Positions 43,558 to 51,702 of a stretch of 64,000 nt of DNA are shown here, one piece after another (the stretch's first letter is position 1; each line of letters begins with the position of its first letter). Position numbers and translations under genes: made by a program. Origin of the DNA: Reichenbachiella versicolor (GTDB taxonomy: Bacteria > Bacteroidota > Bacteroidia > Cytophagales > Cyclobacteriaceae); assembly GCF_003171675.1 (NCBI RefSeq), contig NZ_QFZQ01000010.1, positions 1 through 64,000 of the forward strand, given 5' to 3'. A model generated the notes under the pieces. That model was not told where the DNA came from and searched no databases. It saw only the letters and a program-made list of their open reading frames with translations.

Positions 43558-44489
43558 GATTGTAACATATAAAATACAATACCAAAGAGTACACAACTCA
43601 AAATAGTACTGAACCAATTGACATATTCCGCAGTCTTTAAATCTGCATCTACCAACAATCGCGGATTGTTTCCGATGTATGGTTTTTCTATGACTTTTCC
43701 ATGATAAACATTTGGTCCTCCGAACTGACAATTCAATATATAAGCAAGCGCAGCCTCAGGATAACCCGCATTGGGACTAGCATGTTTCTTTCCTTCTCTG
43801 ATAACAAAAGGAAGTCCATTGGTTTTTCGAGCTACAATTAGCATAAGAAAGCTTGTCAACCTTGAAGGAAGATAATTGGCTATATCATCAAGCTTTGCGG
43901 CAAACTTCCCAAAGTCTACGTATCGCTCGGATTTGTACCCGATCATTGAATCCAATGTATTAATCATCTTATAAGCCACCGCTCCTGGTATACCTAAAAC
44001 GAAGTAATAAAAAAGTGGCGCAATCACTCCATCACTTAAATTCTCCGACATAGTCTCCAAAGTGGCTGTTCGGATTTGTTGTTCGTTTAGGTTAGAAGTA
44101 TCTCTACCCACTATCCATGATAGTCTTTTTCTACCGGCTTCCACACCCTCTCCTTTAAGCGTTTTAAATACTGCTCTTCCTTCATTGATCAATGTTCGAT
44201 TGGCTAAACAATAGAATAATAACACTATCGATACAATATCCGAGATCCAATAATTGATCCCTCTGAGTTGTGCCAATAAATAATATGGAATGATAAAAGA
44301 GGAAATCACCAGAGCCAGCGTTAGTACCATCCCTTTAATGAACCTCTTTTCACCCTTATTCAGCACTTTCTCTCCTGAGGAGATACTATTCCCAAATAAA
44401 ACAATAAGATGAGGAAGCCATCGTGGATCTCCAAGTATCGCATCGAAAACAAAGGCGATGAACAGAATATAAACTTGATTCATCTCCAA
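43554..44489 (-). CDS. cbiB: Adenosylcobinamide-phosphate synthase
   Basis: A 311-residue integral membrane enzyme that joins adenosylcobyrate to aminopropanol (or its phosphate). It has several membrane helices and the family hallmarks DAILGDPRWLPHLIVLFG at the N-terminus, TATLETMSENLSDGVIAPLFYY in the middle and NAGYPEAALAY toward the end. It overlaps cobD by 10 bp on its 5' side and the ATPase gene on its 3' side, so expression is tightly coupled. Confidence 0.95.
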   Translation of the reverse strand: MEMNQVYILFIAFVFDAILGDPRWLPHLIVLFGNSISSGEKVLNKGEKRFIKGMVLTLALVISSFIIPYYLLAQLRGINYWISDIVSIVLLFYCLANRTLINEGRAVFKTLKGEGVEAGRKRLSWIVGRDTSNLNEQQIRTATLETMSENLSDGVIAPLFYYFVLGIPGAVAYKMINTLDSMIGYKSERYVDFGKFAAKLDDIANYLPSRLTSFLMLIVARKTNGLPFVIREGKKHASPNAGYPEAALAYILNCQFGGPNVYHGKVIEKPYIGNNPRLLVDADLKTAEYVNWFSTILSCVLFGIVFYMLQS

Positions 44490-45487
44490 TTTATCAGGGC
44501 TTTGATAAGTGCTTGATTAGACGCTGGACTTTGAGTAGCTAGTCGTATATACTCTCCTTCTAGCCTATTGAAATTAGTAGCATCTCTGATCAGTATTTGA
44601 TGCTCAAGAGCTAAGTACTTCTTCAGTTCATTGGCTTTTCCTTCTAGAAGTTCTACAAGGAAATAGCTAGTTTGGCTAGGCTTTACATCCAGCCATTTTA
44701 TATCAGCAACTTGACTTGAAAACAACTTAGTTTCTTCCATTAATACAGCCGCATCAAATTGCCACTTGTCATAGTTATCGAATATTTCTAATCCAGATTG
44801 AATAGCCATAGCATTGACACTCCAAGGTATTTTCTTAGTGAGAAGGAGTTGGATAACTGAAGATTGAGCGGCAATGTACCCTAACCTAATTCCTGGAATA
44901 GTGAAAGTTTTAGTCAATGATCGAACGACTATTAAGTTGTTCAATTCATTAATTGAAGATAGTATAGACTTGGTTTGGGTAGTAAATTCAATATACGCCT
45001 CATCTATCACAAAGATCGTTTTAGGATGATTTTCAATAAGTGATTTTAGATCTTGTTTCAGTATCAGACTACCGTCGGGATTGTTGGGGTTACAAATGAA
45101 AACTAGCTCAAAATCTGACGGAGAAAAATCATTTCTTGAGACCAACTCATAGTTAAGCTCATGAATCTTACAGGCATCTTCGTACTCAGCAAATGTCGGT
45201 GCTGCGATAGCAACCTTCTTATCCGAAAACACATGAGCGATCAAATAAAACGCCTCGGTGGCTCCATTGGTAAAAAGGAATTGATCATCAGATAACTTGA
45301 ACCTCTTAGCCGCCGCTCTAGCTAATTCGCCTGCATCAGGAGAGGGGTAATTCTCAATAATATTTGAATGAGCGACTAGTGATTTGATTAAGTCTGGTGG
45401 ACAACCTTCATAGAAGACGTTTGAACTGAAATTATGCTCAATTTCAACCTCAAACAAATGCTTATCATCTCCATGACCATTAATCAT
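44480..45487 (-). CDS. cobD: Threonine-phosphate decarboxylase / HisC-like aminotransferase
   Basis: A ~335-residue PLP enzyme of the fold-type I HisC group that decarboxylates L-threonine-O-3-phosphate to aminopropanol phosphate, the side-chain of cobinamide. The ATG at 45487 gives MINGHGDDKH, the usual GHGDD-like CobD start; the frame opens at 45535 inside cobQ. Substrate and PLP elements include FLFTNGATEAFYLI, CNPNNPDGSLI, FVIDEAYIEF and the lysine region SLTKTFTIPGIRLGY. It overlaps cobQ by 8 bp and cbiB by 10 bp. Its product is the substrate of CbiB. Confidence 0.9.
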   Translation of the reverse strand: MINGHGDDKHLFEVEIEHNFSSNVFYEGCPPDLIKSLVAHSNIIENYPSPDAGELARAAAKRFKLSDDQFLFTNGATEAFYLIAHVFSDKKVAIAAPTFAEYEDACKIHELNYELVSRNDFSPSDFELVFICNPNNPDGSLILKQDLKSLIENHPKTIFVIDEAYIEFTTQTKSILSSINELNNLIVVRSLTKTFTIPGIRLGYIAAQSSVIQLLLTKKIPWSVNAMAIQSGLEIFDNYDKWQFDAAVLMEETKLFSSQVADIKWLDVKPSQTSYFLVELLEGKANELKKYLALEHQILIRDATNFNRLEGEYIRLATQSPASNQALIKALINWR

Positions 45488-46943
45488 CCTTTCGACTATT
45501 TTCGATGATACTTCCCATGTCCAAATGCTCGTCAATCCAGTCAGCTAACTTTTCATATTGTACTTCCTTAAATTCAAGATAATTCAAGGCATTCGCTTCT
45601 TTAAACTTCAACCGAAGTAACTCATTCACTACAATTTGATTATCTAAAATACCATGTAAGTATGTACCCCAACTTTGTTTTCCATCAAAATACCCTTCTG
45701 GCTTCCCACCTACTATATTTAAGTGTTTTCCATTAGGTACAGTAGTTTCTCCCATGTGAATTTCATAGCCGACACACTCTTGGTCATCGCTTTTGAAGGT
45801 GAAACTTTGCTGAACTGTGGTCTTATCTTTAGTCAGCACAGTTTTTATATCGAATATACCTAACCCATCTACAATACCCTTGTCAGATTCCACTTGGTAA
45901 GGATCTGCGATCGATTTCCCCATCATCTGGTAGCCTCCACAGATTCCAATGATTGGGACTTTGTCATACATCTCATGAATAACTTCTGCTATACCCTCTC
46001 GTCGCAATTCCAGCAGATCTTCGATAGTATTCTTTGTTCCAGGAAGAATGATTACATCTGCCCTTCTGACTTCCTCATGATCTCTTGTAAAATACGCATT
46101 GATCAATGGCTCTTGCTCCAAGGATTGAAAGTCTGTATAATTAGACATATAATGAAGATGAATAATAGCTACATTAAGCTTATCCTTCATTGAAACCATC
46201 GCTCTTCCATTAAGTGCTACTGAATCCTCCTCCTCCAGTACAATATCACTGGCATACGGCATGACACCCAAAACAGGAACTCCCGTCAAGTTCTCTAACA
46301 TCTCTCGCCCTTCTTCGAAAAGAGAAATATCTCCTCGGAACTTATTGATAATAATCCCTTTGATCAGCTTTCTTTCCCACTCTTCCAAAAGCTCAATCGT
46401 ACCATAAACACTCCCAAATATGCCTCCTCTATCTATATCTGCGATTAGATAGACACAAGCATTGGCAGCTCGAGCCATTCTCATATTGACAATATCCCTT
46501 TTCTTTAAATTAAGCTCACTGATACTACCAGCCCCCTCCATTACCACAGGTTGATAGCTATCCTCTAGTATATGAAATGCCCTTTTGGCTTCTTCGAAAA
46601 GTTGAAGTTTGTTATTTGAGAAATATTCCTTGGCAGTTTGATCACCAATTGGCTTACCATACACTACTACTTGTGACCGATTCTGAGAGGAAGGCTTTAG
46701 TAAAATAGGATTCATTTCTACCATTGGGGCTATCTTACTAGCCTCAGCTTGTACCGCTTGAGCCCTACCCAGTTCCAATCCATCAGGCGTGGAGAAACTA
46801 TTGAGAGACATATTCTGAGCTTTGAAAGGAGCAGGAGAGTAGTCATGATTTTTCAACCAACGACATATTCCTGCTGTCATCCAGCTTTTGCCTACGTCAG
46901 ATCCCGTACCTACCAGCATGATTGGTCTTAGATTTTTCATCAC
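45480..46943 (-). CDS. cobQ: Cobyric acid synthase
   Basis: A 487-residue amidotransferase that adds four amides to adenosylcobyrinate a,c-diamide. N-terminal domain: VGTGSDVGKSWMTAGICRWL, FKAQNMSLNS, EMNPILLKPSS. C-terminal glutaminase: LPGTKNTIEDL and the catalytic Cys in GICGGYQMMGK near residue 330, with GYEIHMGET and GTYLHGILDN. Length is normal for the family. It is fourth to last step before CbiB and is flanked by overlapping genes cobU and cobD. Confidence 0.96.
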   Translation of the reverse strand: MMKNLRPIMLVGTGSDVGKSWMTAGICRWLKNHDYSPAPFKAQNMSLNSFSTPDGLELGRAQAVQAEASKIAPMVEMNPILLKPSSQNRSQVVVYGKPIGDQTAKEYFSNNKLQLFEEAKRAFHILEDSYQPVVMEGAGSISELNLKKRDIVNMRMARAANACVYLIADIDRGGIFGSVYGTIELLEEWERKLIKGIIINKFRGDISLFEEGREMLENLTGVPVLGVMPYASDIVLEEEDSVALNGRAMVSMKDKLNVAIIHLHYMSNYTDFQSLEQEPLINAYFTRDHEEVRRADVIILPGTKNTIEDLLELRREGIAEVIHEMYDKVPIIGICGGYQMMGKSIADPYQVESDKGIVDGLGIFDIKTVLTKDKTTVQQSFTFKSDDQECVGYEIHMGETTVPNGKHLNIVGGKPEGYFDGKQSWGTYLHGILDNQIVVNELLRLKFKEANALNYLEFKEVQYEKLADWIDEHLDMGSIIENSRKDD

Positions 46944-47443
46944 TTCACTTTCATAGGTAATCCCGAAACCATAAAAATCGCTTGATCCGCATTTTTAGCT
47001 ACATGTTGGTTAGCCCATCCCTGTAAGTCCACAAACTTTCTGGTTCCTTCTTCTATTGGGTGAAGCCCCATACCTATTTCATTAGATATAAAAATAAAGG
47101 TTGCCTTTTGCGTAACGAGCTGATCAAAATCTTCTTTGAAGGACTTTAAGCATGCATCAATGTCGTACGCTGAGTCTACCCAATAGTTGGTAAGCCACAG
47201 TGTAATACAGTCTATCACAACTACCTTCTGACTGAGATCTAAATCATGGAGGTTTGTCTCTTTTTCCAAAGACTGCCAATCTTCTCCACGTTCATCTTTA
47301 TGCCGTTGAATTCGCTCTTCAAAATCATCATCCCATTTGCGAGCCGTAGCTAAATAAACCGGCTTTTCACTTAGTGACTTAGCCAGCTCCATCGCATAGC
47401 TACTTTTGCCAGATCGCGCTCCTCCAGATATGTAATAGATCAT
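46940..47443 (-). CDS. cobU: Adenosylcobinamide kinase / guanylyltransferase
   Basis: A 167-residue bifunctional enzyme that phosphorylates adenosylcobinamide and activates it with GTP. P-loop GGARSGKSSYAMELA at residues ~6-20. The segment RIQRHKDERGEDW contains the His that carries the GMP, and EIGMGLHP and GLPMKVK close the fold. It overlaps cobQ by 4 bp and lies 87 bp after the BtuB-like receptor. The partner enzymes CobS and CobT are not encoded in this window. Confidence 0.95.
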   Translation of the reverse strand: MIYYISGGARSGKSSYAMELAKSLSEKPVYLATARKWDDDFEERIQRHKDERGEDWQSLEKETNLHDLDLSQKVVVIDCITLWLTNYWVDSAYDIDACLKSFKEDFDQLVTQKATFIFISNEIGMGLHPIEEGTRKFVDLQGWANQHVAKNADQAIFMVSGLPMKVK

Positions 47444-47530
47444 GATACAAACTTAATTAGAAGACTTTTCCAATAACAAAACATCCATAGTGATAGGATA
47501 TGATTCATTGAAAAAGCCTTCTATTAGTAT

Positions 47531-49393
47531 CTAGAAATTAAACCTCAACCCGATGTTATAGTTTCTTGATATGCTAGTGTAACCATACCATGCCGTATAC
47601 TCCGCATCGAAAATATTATTAACCCCGGCTGAAATTGTCAGTCCGTTGTAATTGTAAGATACAAATGCGTCAAACAGATCATACGATTCTAGCAATACAG
47701 ACGATCTTTCTGGAGTCTCTCCTACATGCAAGTGAGTAAGCTTCACTAATAATTTTTCAACTGGAATAGTAGATAAACTAAACCCAAATTTATTCTCAGG
47801 AACCCTACGGAGTATCACCTCATCGGTAAGCGATCTAGTGTAAGTATAGTGTCCAGACATTTTTATTCTAGGACTAAATGAATAGGCAGCACTTAACTCA
47901 GCTCCTCCAACTTCTGTAAAATCTTCAAGGTTATCATACCCTCCACCGGTCCAATTACCCTCGGCATCAAACGTGGAAACATAATCAATAAGGTTTTCAT
48001 CTTTTCTGTAAAAGTATACTGCCCCAAACTGAAACTGTCCAATAGTCAATACCTCAAAACCACCCTCTATTGATTCTGACTCTTGCGCATCCAATTGATT
48101 GTTTCCCCAAGACTCATGAAACAATTGAGACAATGTAGGTGCAATAAATGCTGTGGAATAAGAGCCTAAAACTTTTAGTTTACTTGATCTTAAGTCAATC
48201 AAATAACTTGGGTTTATATTCCAAACAAAGTTAGAGCCATATTCACTATGATTATTTAACCTTCCTCCCAACTGAACGTTCAGATTAGCTTTGTCGAATA
48301 CAAGTGAGGCATATGGATCGAGAATATTAAAATTGAAATCTTCAACATCTTCTTGCTCGAACGTCGGGCTTTGGTAATTGACACCTCCTATCAATTTCAA
48401 GTCACTTGTTAATTTCTGATCCAGAATGACATCTGCCTGGAAATTTGTACCATTAAAATTACTTGGATCTCTTCCATCGCTTCTAGAAACGCGTTCGTTT
48501 TTTTGGTAAGTAATATTTGCTTTTGCCTTACCATTATCCCATTTATACGTCGGTAAGAATGCGAATTTTAGCATTTGATTTTCTGCCGTACTGTTGCCGT
48601 CAGTAAATGCTCCTCCATCAAAATCATAGTCAATATCATCAAGGCTAGCAAGTAGTCCCAATGAGAATTGATCTGTAACCTCAAACCCAAACTTTCCAAG
48701 AAAGTTGATACTCTCTATCCCATCATCATCGAAATTTTGAGAACCTAAAGTATCCAAAGCAGCTGAAAACCCATCTGATGACTTATAGCCTCCACTGATC
48801 AAATAGTTGAATTTATTCTCAGTGCCTGATATACTAGCATTTGAAGAAAAAGTATTAAAGCTTCCATATTCTACATTCGCAGATCCTGCCAGTCTTTCTT
48901 TAGCAGCCTTTTTGAGGGTAATATTGATAACACCAGCTGCAGCTCCAGTTCCATATAGTGAACTAAGCCCTCCTTTCAATACTTCAATAGACTCTATCTG
49001 ATCCAAGTCTAACAATCGAAGATCAAATTCTTGAGCAATGGAAGCTGGGTCATTAAATGGAACCCCATCTATCAATATGAGAGTTTGGCTATTAGATGAT
49101 GCACCTCTTAGTTTATAAGAAATATTATTTCCTGGAGCACCCAAATTACCCACGATATGAACTCCGGGTATTTCGTTGAGAAGATCGGAAATATCCTTCC
49201 CTCTATTAGCTTCGATTTGTTCTCTGTCCAACTTGAAAATAGTCTTACCTGATTTTTCAACTGGTGTCTCTATTTTAGAGCCAGTTACGACGATATCCCC
49301 CAACTGGATAACCTTCAAATAATCCTGTGCTTGTGTATTCCAAGCCATGAAAAGGCATACCATACCTAAATGAATTTTTTTGATAATGTTCAT
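47531..49393 (-). CDS. btuB: BtuB-like TonB-dependent corrinoid receptor
   Basis: A 620-residue outer-membrane receptor. The signal peptide ends at NTQAQ, and VIQLGDIVVTGSKI acts as TonB box/plug start. The plug domain includes DISDLLNEIPGVHIV, LRGASSNSQTLILIDGVPFND and VLKGGLSSLYGTGAAAGVIN; the barrel ends in an aromatic residue (YNIGLRFNF). It is smaller than SusC proteins and fits the BtuB/CirA class. A cobalamin riboswitch lies just upstream, which assigns the substrate to corrinoids with good confidence. First gene of the leftward corrinoid operon. Confidence 0.92.
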   Translation of the reverse strand: MNIIKKIHLGMVCLFMAWNTQAQDYLKVIQLGDIVVTGSKIETPVEKSGKTIFKLDREQIEANRGKDISDLLNEIPGVHIVGNLGAPGNNISYKLRGASSNSQTLILIDGVPFNDPASIAQEFDLRLLDLDQIESIEVLKGGLSSLYGTGAAAGVINITLKKAAKERLAGSANVEYGSFNTFSSNASISGTENKFNYLISGGYKSSDGFSAALDTLGSQNFDDDGIESINFLGKFGFEVTDQFSLGLLASLDDIDYDFDGGAFTDGNSTAENQMLKFAFLPTYKWDNGKAKANITYQKNERVSRSDGRDPSNFNGTNFQADVILDQKLTSDLKLIGGVNYQSPTFEQEDVEDFNFNILDPYASLVFDKANLNVQLGGRLNNHSEYGSNFVWNINPSYLIDLRSSKLKVLGSYSTAFIAPTLSQLFHESWGNNQLDAQESESIEGGFEVLTIGQFQFGAVYFYRKDENLIDYVSTFDAEGNWTGGGYDNLEDFTEVGGAELSAAYSFSPRIKMSGHYTYTRSLTDEVILRRVPENKFGFSLSTIPVEKLLVKLTHLHVGETPERSSVLLESYDLFDAFVSYNYNGLTISAGVNNIFDAEYTAWYGYTSISRNYNIGLRFNF

Positions 49394-49501
49394 TATTGTT
49401 TTTTAAACATGCATAAATGTGCTTCATGGGCATATCCAGCGGTAACCTCCGTACCGAGAATGATTTATCAACTTTCACCCGAAGCCTCTAATTCAATTAA
49501 A

Positions 49502-49764
49502 CATTCGGCAGGTCTCCTGGCTTGTTCAACTTGAACTTCCTTCCCATCCCGAAGGACAGTGGAAAATTGATAGGGTTCAAGCATAATAAATCACCTTTAG
49601 GCAAGCCTTCAAGGCATTGATTTTCGCAATGGCTAAATAGCAAGTGAATTTTTCACAAATAGCTATCGCTCTGCGATTGAACTTACAGTTGCGGGGTCAG
49701 CCCTTGTTTCTCACAAGGTTCCCTTTTAATTTTTTCCTTTTGATAAAGGTCAAAAACCGAATTG
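49502..49764 (-). promoter_or_regulatory. Cobalamin riboswitch (controls btuB-cob operon)
   Basis: On the minus strand the conserved core is plain: GGGAACCTTGTGAGAA, then GGGCTGACCCCGCAACTGTA, and the B12 box AGCCAGGAGACCTGCC. The closing P1 stem pairs CAATTCGG (49757-49764) with CCGAATG near 49502. The RNA would bind adenosyl- or methylcobalamin and shut off the BtuB receptor and synthesis genes when B12 is plentiful. The switch ends about 108 bp before the btuB start. Confidence 0.96.
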
Positions 49765-49768
49765 GGCG

Positions 49769-49776
49769 CAAATGTA
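49769..49776 (-). promoter_or_regulatory. Putative -7 element for the leftward corrinoid operon
   Basis: TACATTTG on the minus strand matches TAnnTTTG. Its expected start point (about 49764) coincides with the first base of the riboswitch P1 stem. No good TTTG partner is seen at the usual distance, so the promoter may be weak or use another -33 sequence. Confidence 0.5.
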
Positions 49777-49858
49777 GGTTTCCTTAGTTTCACATACATT
49801 ATTCGATATGAAATATTTATAGCCCTTGTCAATCAAATAAACACTAGATTCGCGAAGA

Positions 49859-50045
49859 ATTGGTGGACTTCTCTTCCATCTCGAGGAGAAGCCTTAATAT
49901 GGGAATCCGGTGATCTTTCGAGAAATTCCGGAGCTGTACCCGCAACTGTAAATTCAGGAAAATGTTCTGAATACTCTGGTCACTATCTAGAATATTGAAG
50001 ATGGGAAGGCCTCAGAACTGAATTAAGCCAGGATACCTGCCAATC
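49859..50045 (+). promoter_or_regulatory. Cobalamin riboswitch (controls the cobN/btuFCD operon)
   Basis: The plus strand carries a second B12 riboswitch: GGGAATCCGGTG, the core GAGCTGTACCCGCAACTGTA, and the B12 box AAGCCAGGATACCTGCC. P1 forms from ATTGGTGG near 49859 with CTGCCAATC ending near 50045. It ends about 42 bp before the first gene. It is divergent from the first switch, 95 bp away, with different sequence in the variable arms, so this is not a simple copy. A possible -7 element TAGATTCG (49845-49852, one mismatch) lies just ahead. Confidence 0.96.
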
Positions 50046-50086
50046 AAAGACGAAAAGATGCTTTCGGGATTAAAAGCGGATTAGAT

Positions 50087-50689
50087 ATGGAAATTGAATT
50101 AGTACTTATTGGCATACAAGTATCCTTCTTGAGCCTTTGTGGAGGTATTTCATTAGAAAAATCCACGAAGCAGCGCAAGAATTTATGGTTGATTATGACC
50201 TGTTTACCAATTTCTGTTTCCGTTCAACACTTTTTACCTCAAGACCTTAACCTTCCTTATCAACTACTGTTGTTGGCCTTATTGGTAATAAGCTACTTTC
50301 AAGACGTCTTGGACCTTAAGAATGGAGAATGGAAATCAATAGTCATTCAAGCATTGATCCTAATGATTTGTGGACATATTTTATCCTCTTCATTACCTAA
50401 CCTAGCCATATCTCTGAGTCTTTCCATTATTCTAGGAGTAATAATCATAGTCTCAATCCAATGGAGCTCTTGGCTCAAAAGCACAGCAGAGTACTTCTCA
50501 CATGTAGGCTGGATCATCACTCTATTCTTTGTGTTTGAACCTACGGTGATTAGTATACAACAAAACCTAAAACCTATCGCCACCATACCTTTTGATTCCA
50601 TCTTTAATCAAGAAAGTCTATTGCTATTTTCTGGCCTGCTTGTCTTGATCATAGGTGGTTATGTTTGGAATGAAAAAACAAATCTCTGA
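50087..50689 (+). CDS. Polytopic membrane protein, DUF2162-like (HmuT-like position)
   Basis: A 200-residue protein that is almost entirely membrane-embedded, with about six helices (for example SVSVQHFLPQ between helices 1 and 2, and a last one LLLFSGLLVLIIGGYVW). By composition and gene order it fits the DUF2162 'predicted transporter' family that travels with ExbB-like, DUF2149 and CobN proteins. It is the first gene after the riboswitch and is followed after 5 bp by the ExbB-like gene. The family match is from context and fold, not from a strong motif. Confidence 0.6.
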   Translation: MEIELVLIGIQVSFLSLCGGISLEKSTKQRKNLWLIMTCLPISVSVQHFLPQDLNLPYQLLLLALLVISYFQDVLDLKNGEWKSIVIQALILMICGHILSSSLPNLAISLSLSIILGVIIIVSIQWSSWLKSTAEYFSHVGWIITLFFVFEPTVISIQQNLKPIATIPFDSIFNQESLLLFSGLLVLIIGGYVWNEKTNL

Positions 50690-50694
50690 TTGGA

Positions 50695-51252
50695 ATGAAT
50701 ATTTTAGAATCTTTATTGCTCGCGATTGCCAATTTGCTTTACTACCCCGTTCTCATCGGAGTATTGTTTGTACTCGCTCAGCAGTGTTTAGCGATTGGAA
50801 AGTTTTTAAATGAATTGAAGCGTAGACGTAGTAAACAATTCAAGCAAATTGATTCATTCAAAGCGGAATTCGAGGAATATATGAAGACCCCAGCATCTTC
50901 CATCAAAGAGCTAGAATTTGATTTGATTGGTTTGCTTCGCAATTGGCGTCACTCCTATTTAAGCTCCTTAAGTCCAAATCGACTAGTGGTAAAAGCTGGA
51001 CCTGCATTAGGTCTGATGGGGACTTTAATTCCGATGGGAACTGCACTATCATCACTTTCTCAAGGAGACTTAATGATCATGTCTGCCAATATGGTAACTG
51101 CTTTCACAACTACTGTAGTGGGCATGGCATCAGGATTATCTGCATTTCTACTTAACCACAAACAATCAGAATGGATGAAAAAAGACCTCCTTGAATGCGA
51201 AACTCTTTGCGAACAGCATCTAATACAAAAGGAAAAGTCAATCAACGAATAA
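50695..51252 (+). CDS. MotA/TolQ/ExbB-family proton channel protein
   Basis: A 185-residue membrane protein with an N-terminal helix (residues ~8-30), a cytoplasmic loop of ~80 residues and two more helices. The third carries the ExbB/TolQ signature GPALGLMGTLIPMGTALSSL followed by NMVTAFTTTVVGMASGLSAF. Members use the proton gradient to drive work in the periplasm or outer membrane. Here the neighbours are DUF2149 and an exported CobN protein, not ExbD/TonB, so it probably energises that complex. It corresponds to the HmuU-type protein of Bacteroidota heme operons. Confidence 0.87.
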   Translation: MNILESLLLAIANLLYYPVLIGVLFVLAQQCLAIGKFLNELKRRRSKQFKQIDSFKAEFEEYMKTPASSIKELEFDLIGLLRNWRHSYLSSLSPNRLVVKAGPALGLMGTLIPMGTALSSLSQGDLMIMSANMVTAFTTTVVGMASGLSAFLLNHKQSEWMKKDLLECETLCEQHLIQKEKSINE

Positions 51253-51253
51253 G

Positions 51254-51598
51254 ATGAGTTTACTAAACAAAAGGCGATCCTATTTTTCAGAAGAATCAGA
51301 GACTGAAGAAGATCCAGTAAGCAGTATGGCTAATCTATTCGACGTAAGTGTAGTATTCATTGTAGCCTTGTTTTTTGCACTATTTATGGCATACAAAACA
51401 CTTGATTTGTTTAACCCTGATTCTGAATTAGTCATCACTAAGACCACTTCGAATGGTGAAATACAAATCATCACCAAAAAAGGAAAAGAAGTAAAAATCG
51501 AAAAAGTAACCGAAACTTCAGAGTCAGGAAAAGGTGTAAAACTAGGGACAGCCTATGAACTAGAAGACGGTCGAATAATTTACATCCCTGAAAAGTAA
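51254..51598 (+). CDS. DUF2149 protein, likely ExbD-like partner
   Basis: A 114-residue protein with a short N-terminal tail, one membrane helix (about residues 31-47, VVFIVALFFALFMAYKT) and a ~60-residue C-terminal domain that should face the periplasm. DUF2149 hallmarks are the ANLFDVSVVF helix start and the end GKGVKLGTAYELEDGRIIYI. The single-helix topology resembles ExbD, which supports a channel pair with the preceding ExbB-like protein (1 bp apart). It corresponds to HmuV-type proteins. Confidence 0.85.
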   Translation: MSLLNKRRSYFSEESETEEDPVSSMANLFDVSVVFIVALFFALFMAYKTLDLFNPDSELVITKTTSNGEIQIITKKGKEVKIEKVTETSESGKGVKLGTAYELEDGRIIYIPEK

Positions 51599-51702
51599 AT
51601 CTGTTATATAAAGTTCGTTTGAGAGACCGATCATAACCTATTGCTGAGCTGTTCAAACGTACTATTTTGTGTAACTATCTTATGGATTCCATATAAACCC
51701 CA

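Noticed and set aside
49275-49478. Small frame overlapping the btuB start
   Set aside because: It overlaps the receptor signal peptide in another frame and reaches almost to the riboswitch; no protein features.
49826-49852. Complete promoter for the rightward corrinoid operon (TTG...TAGATTCG)
   Set aside because: The spacing is only 16 bp and the -7 element has a mismatch, so only the -7 part is mentioned as possible.
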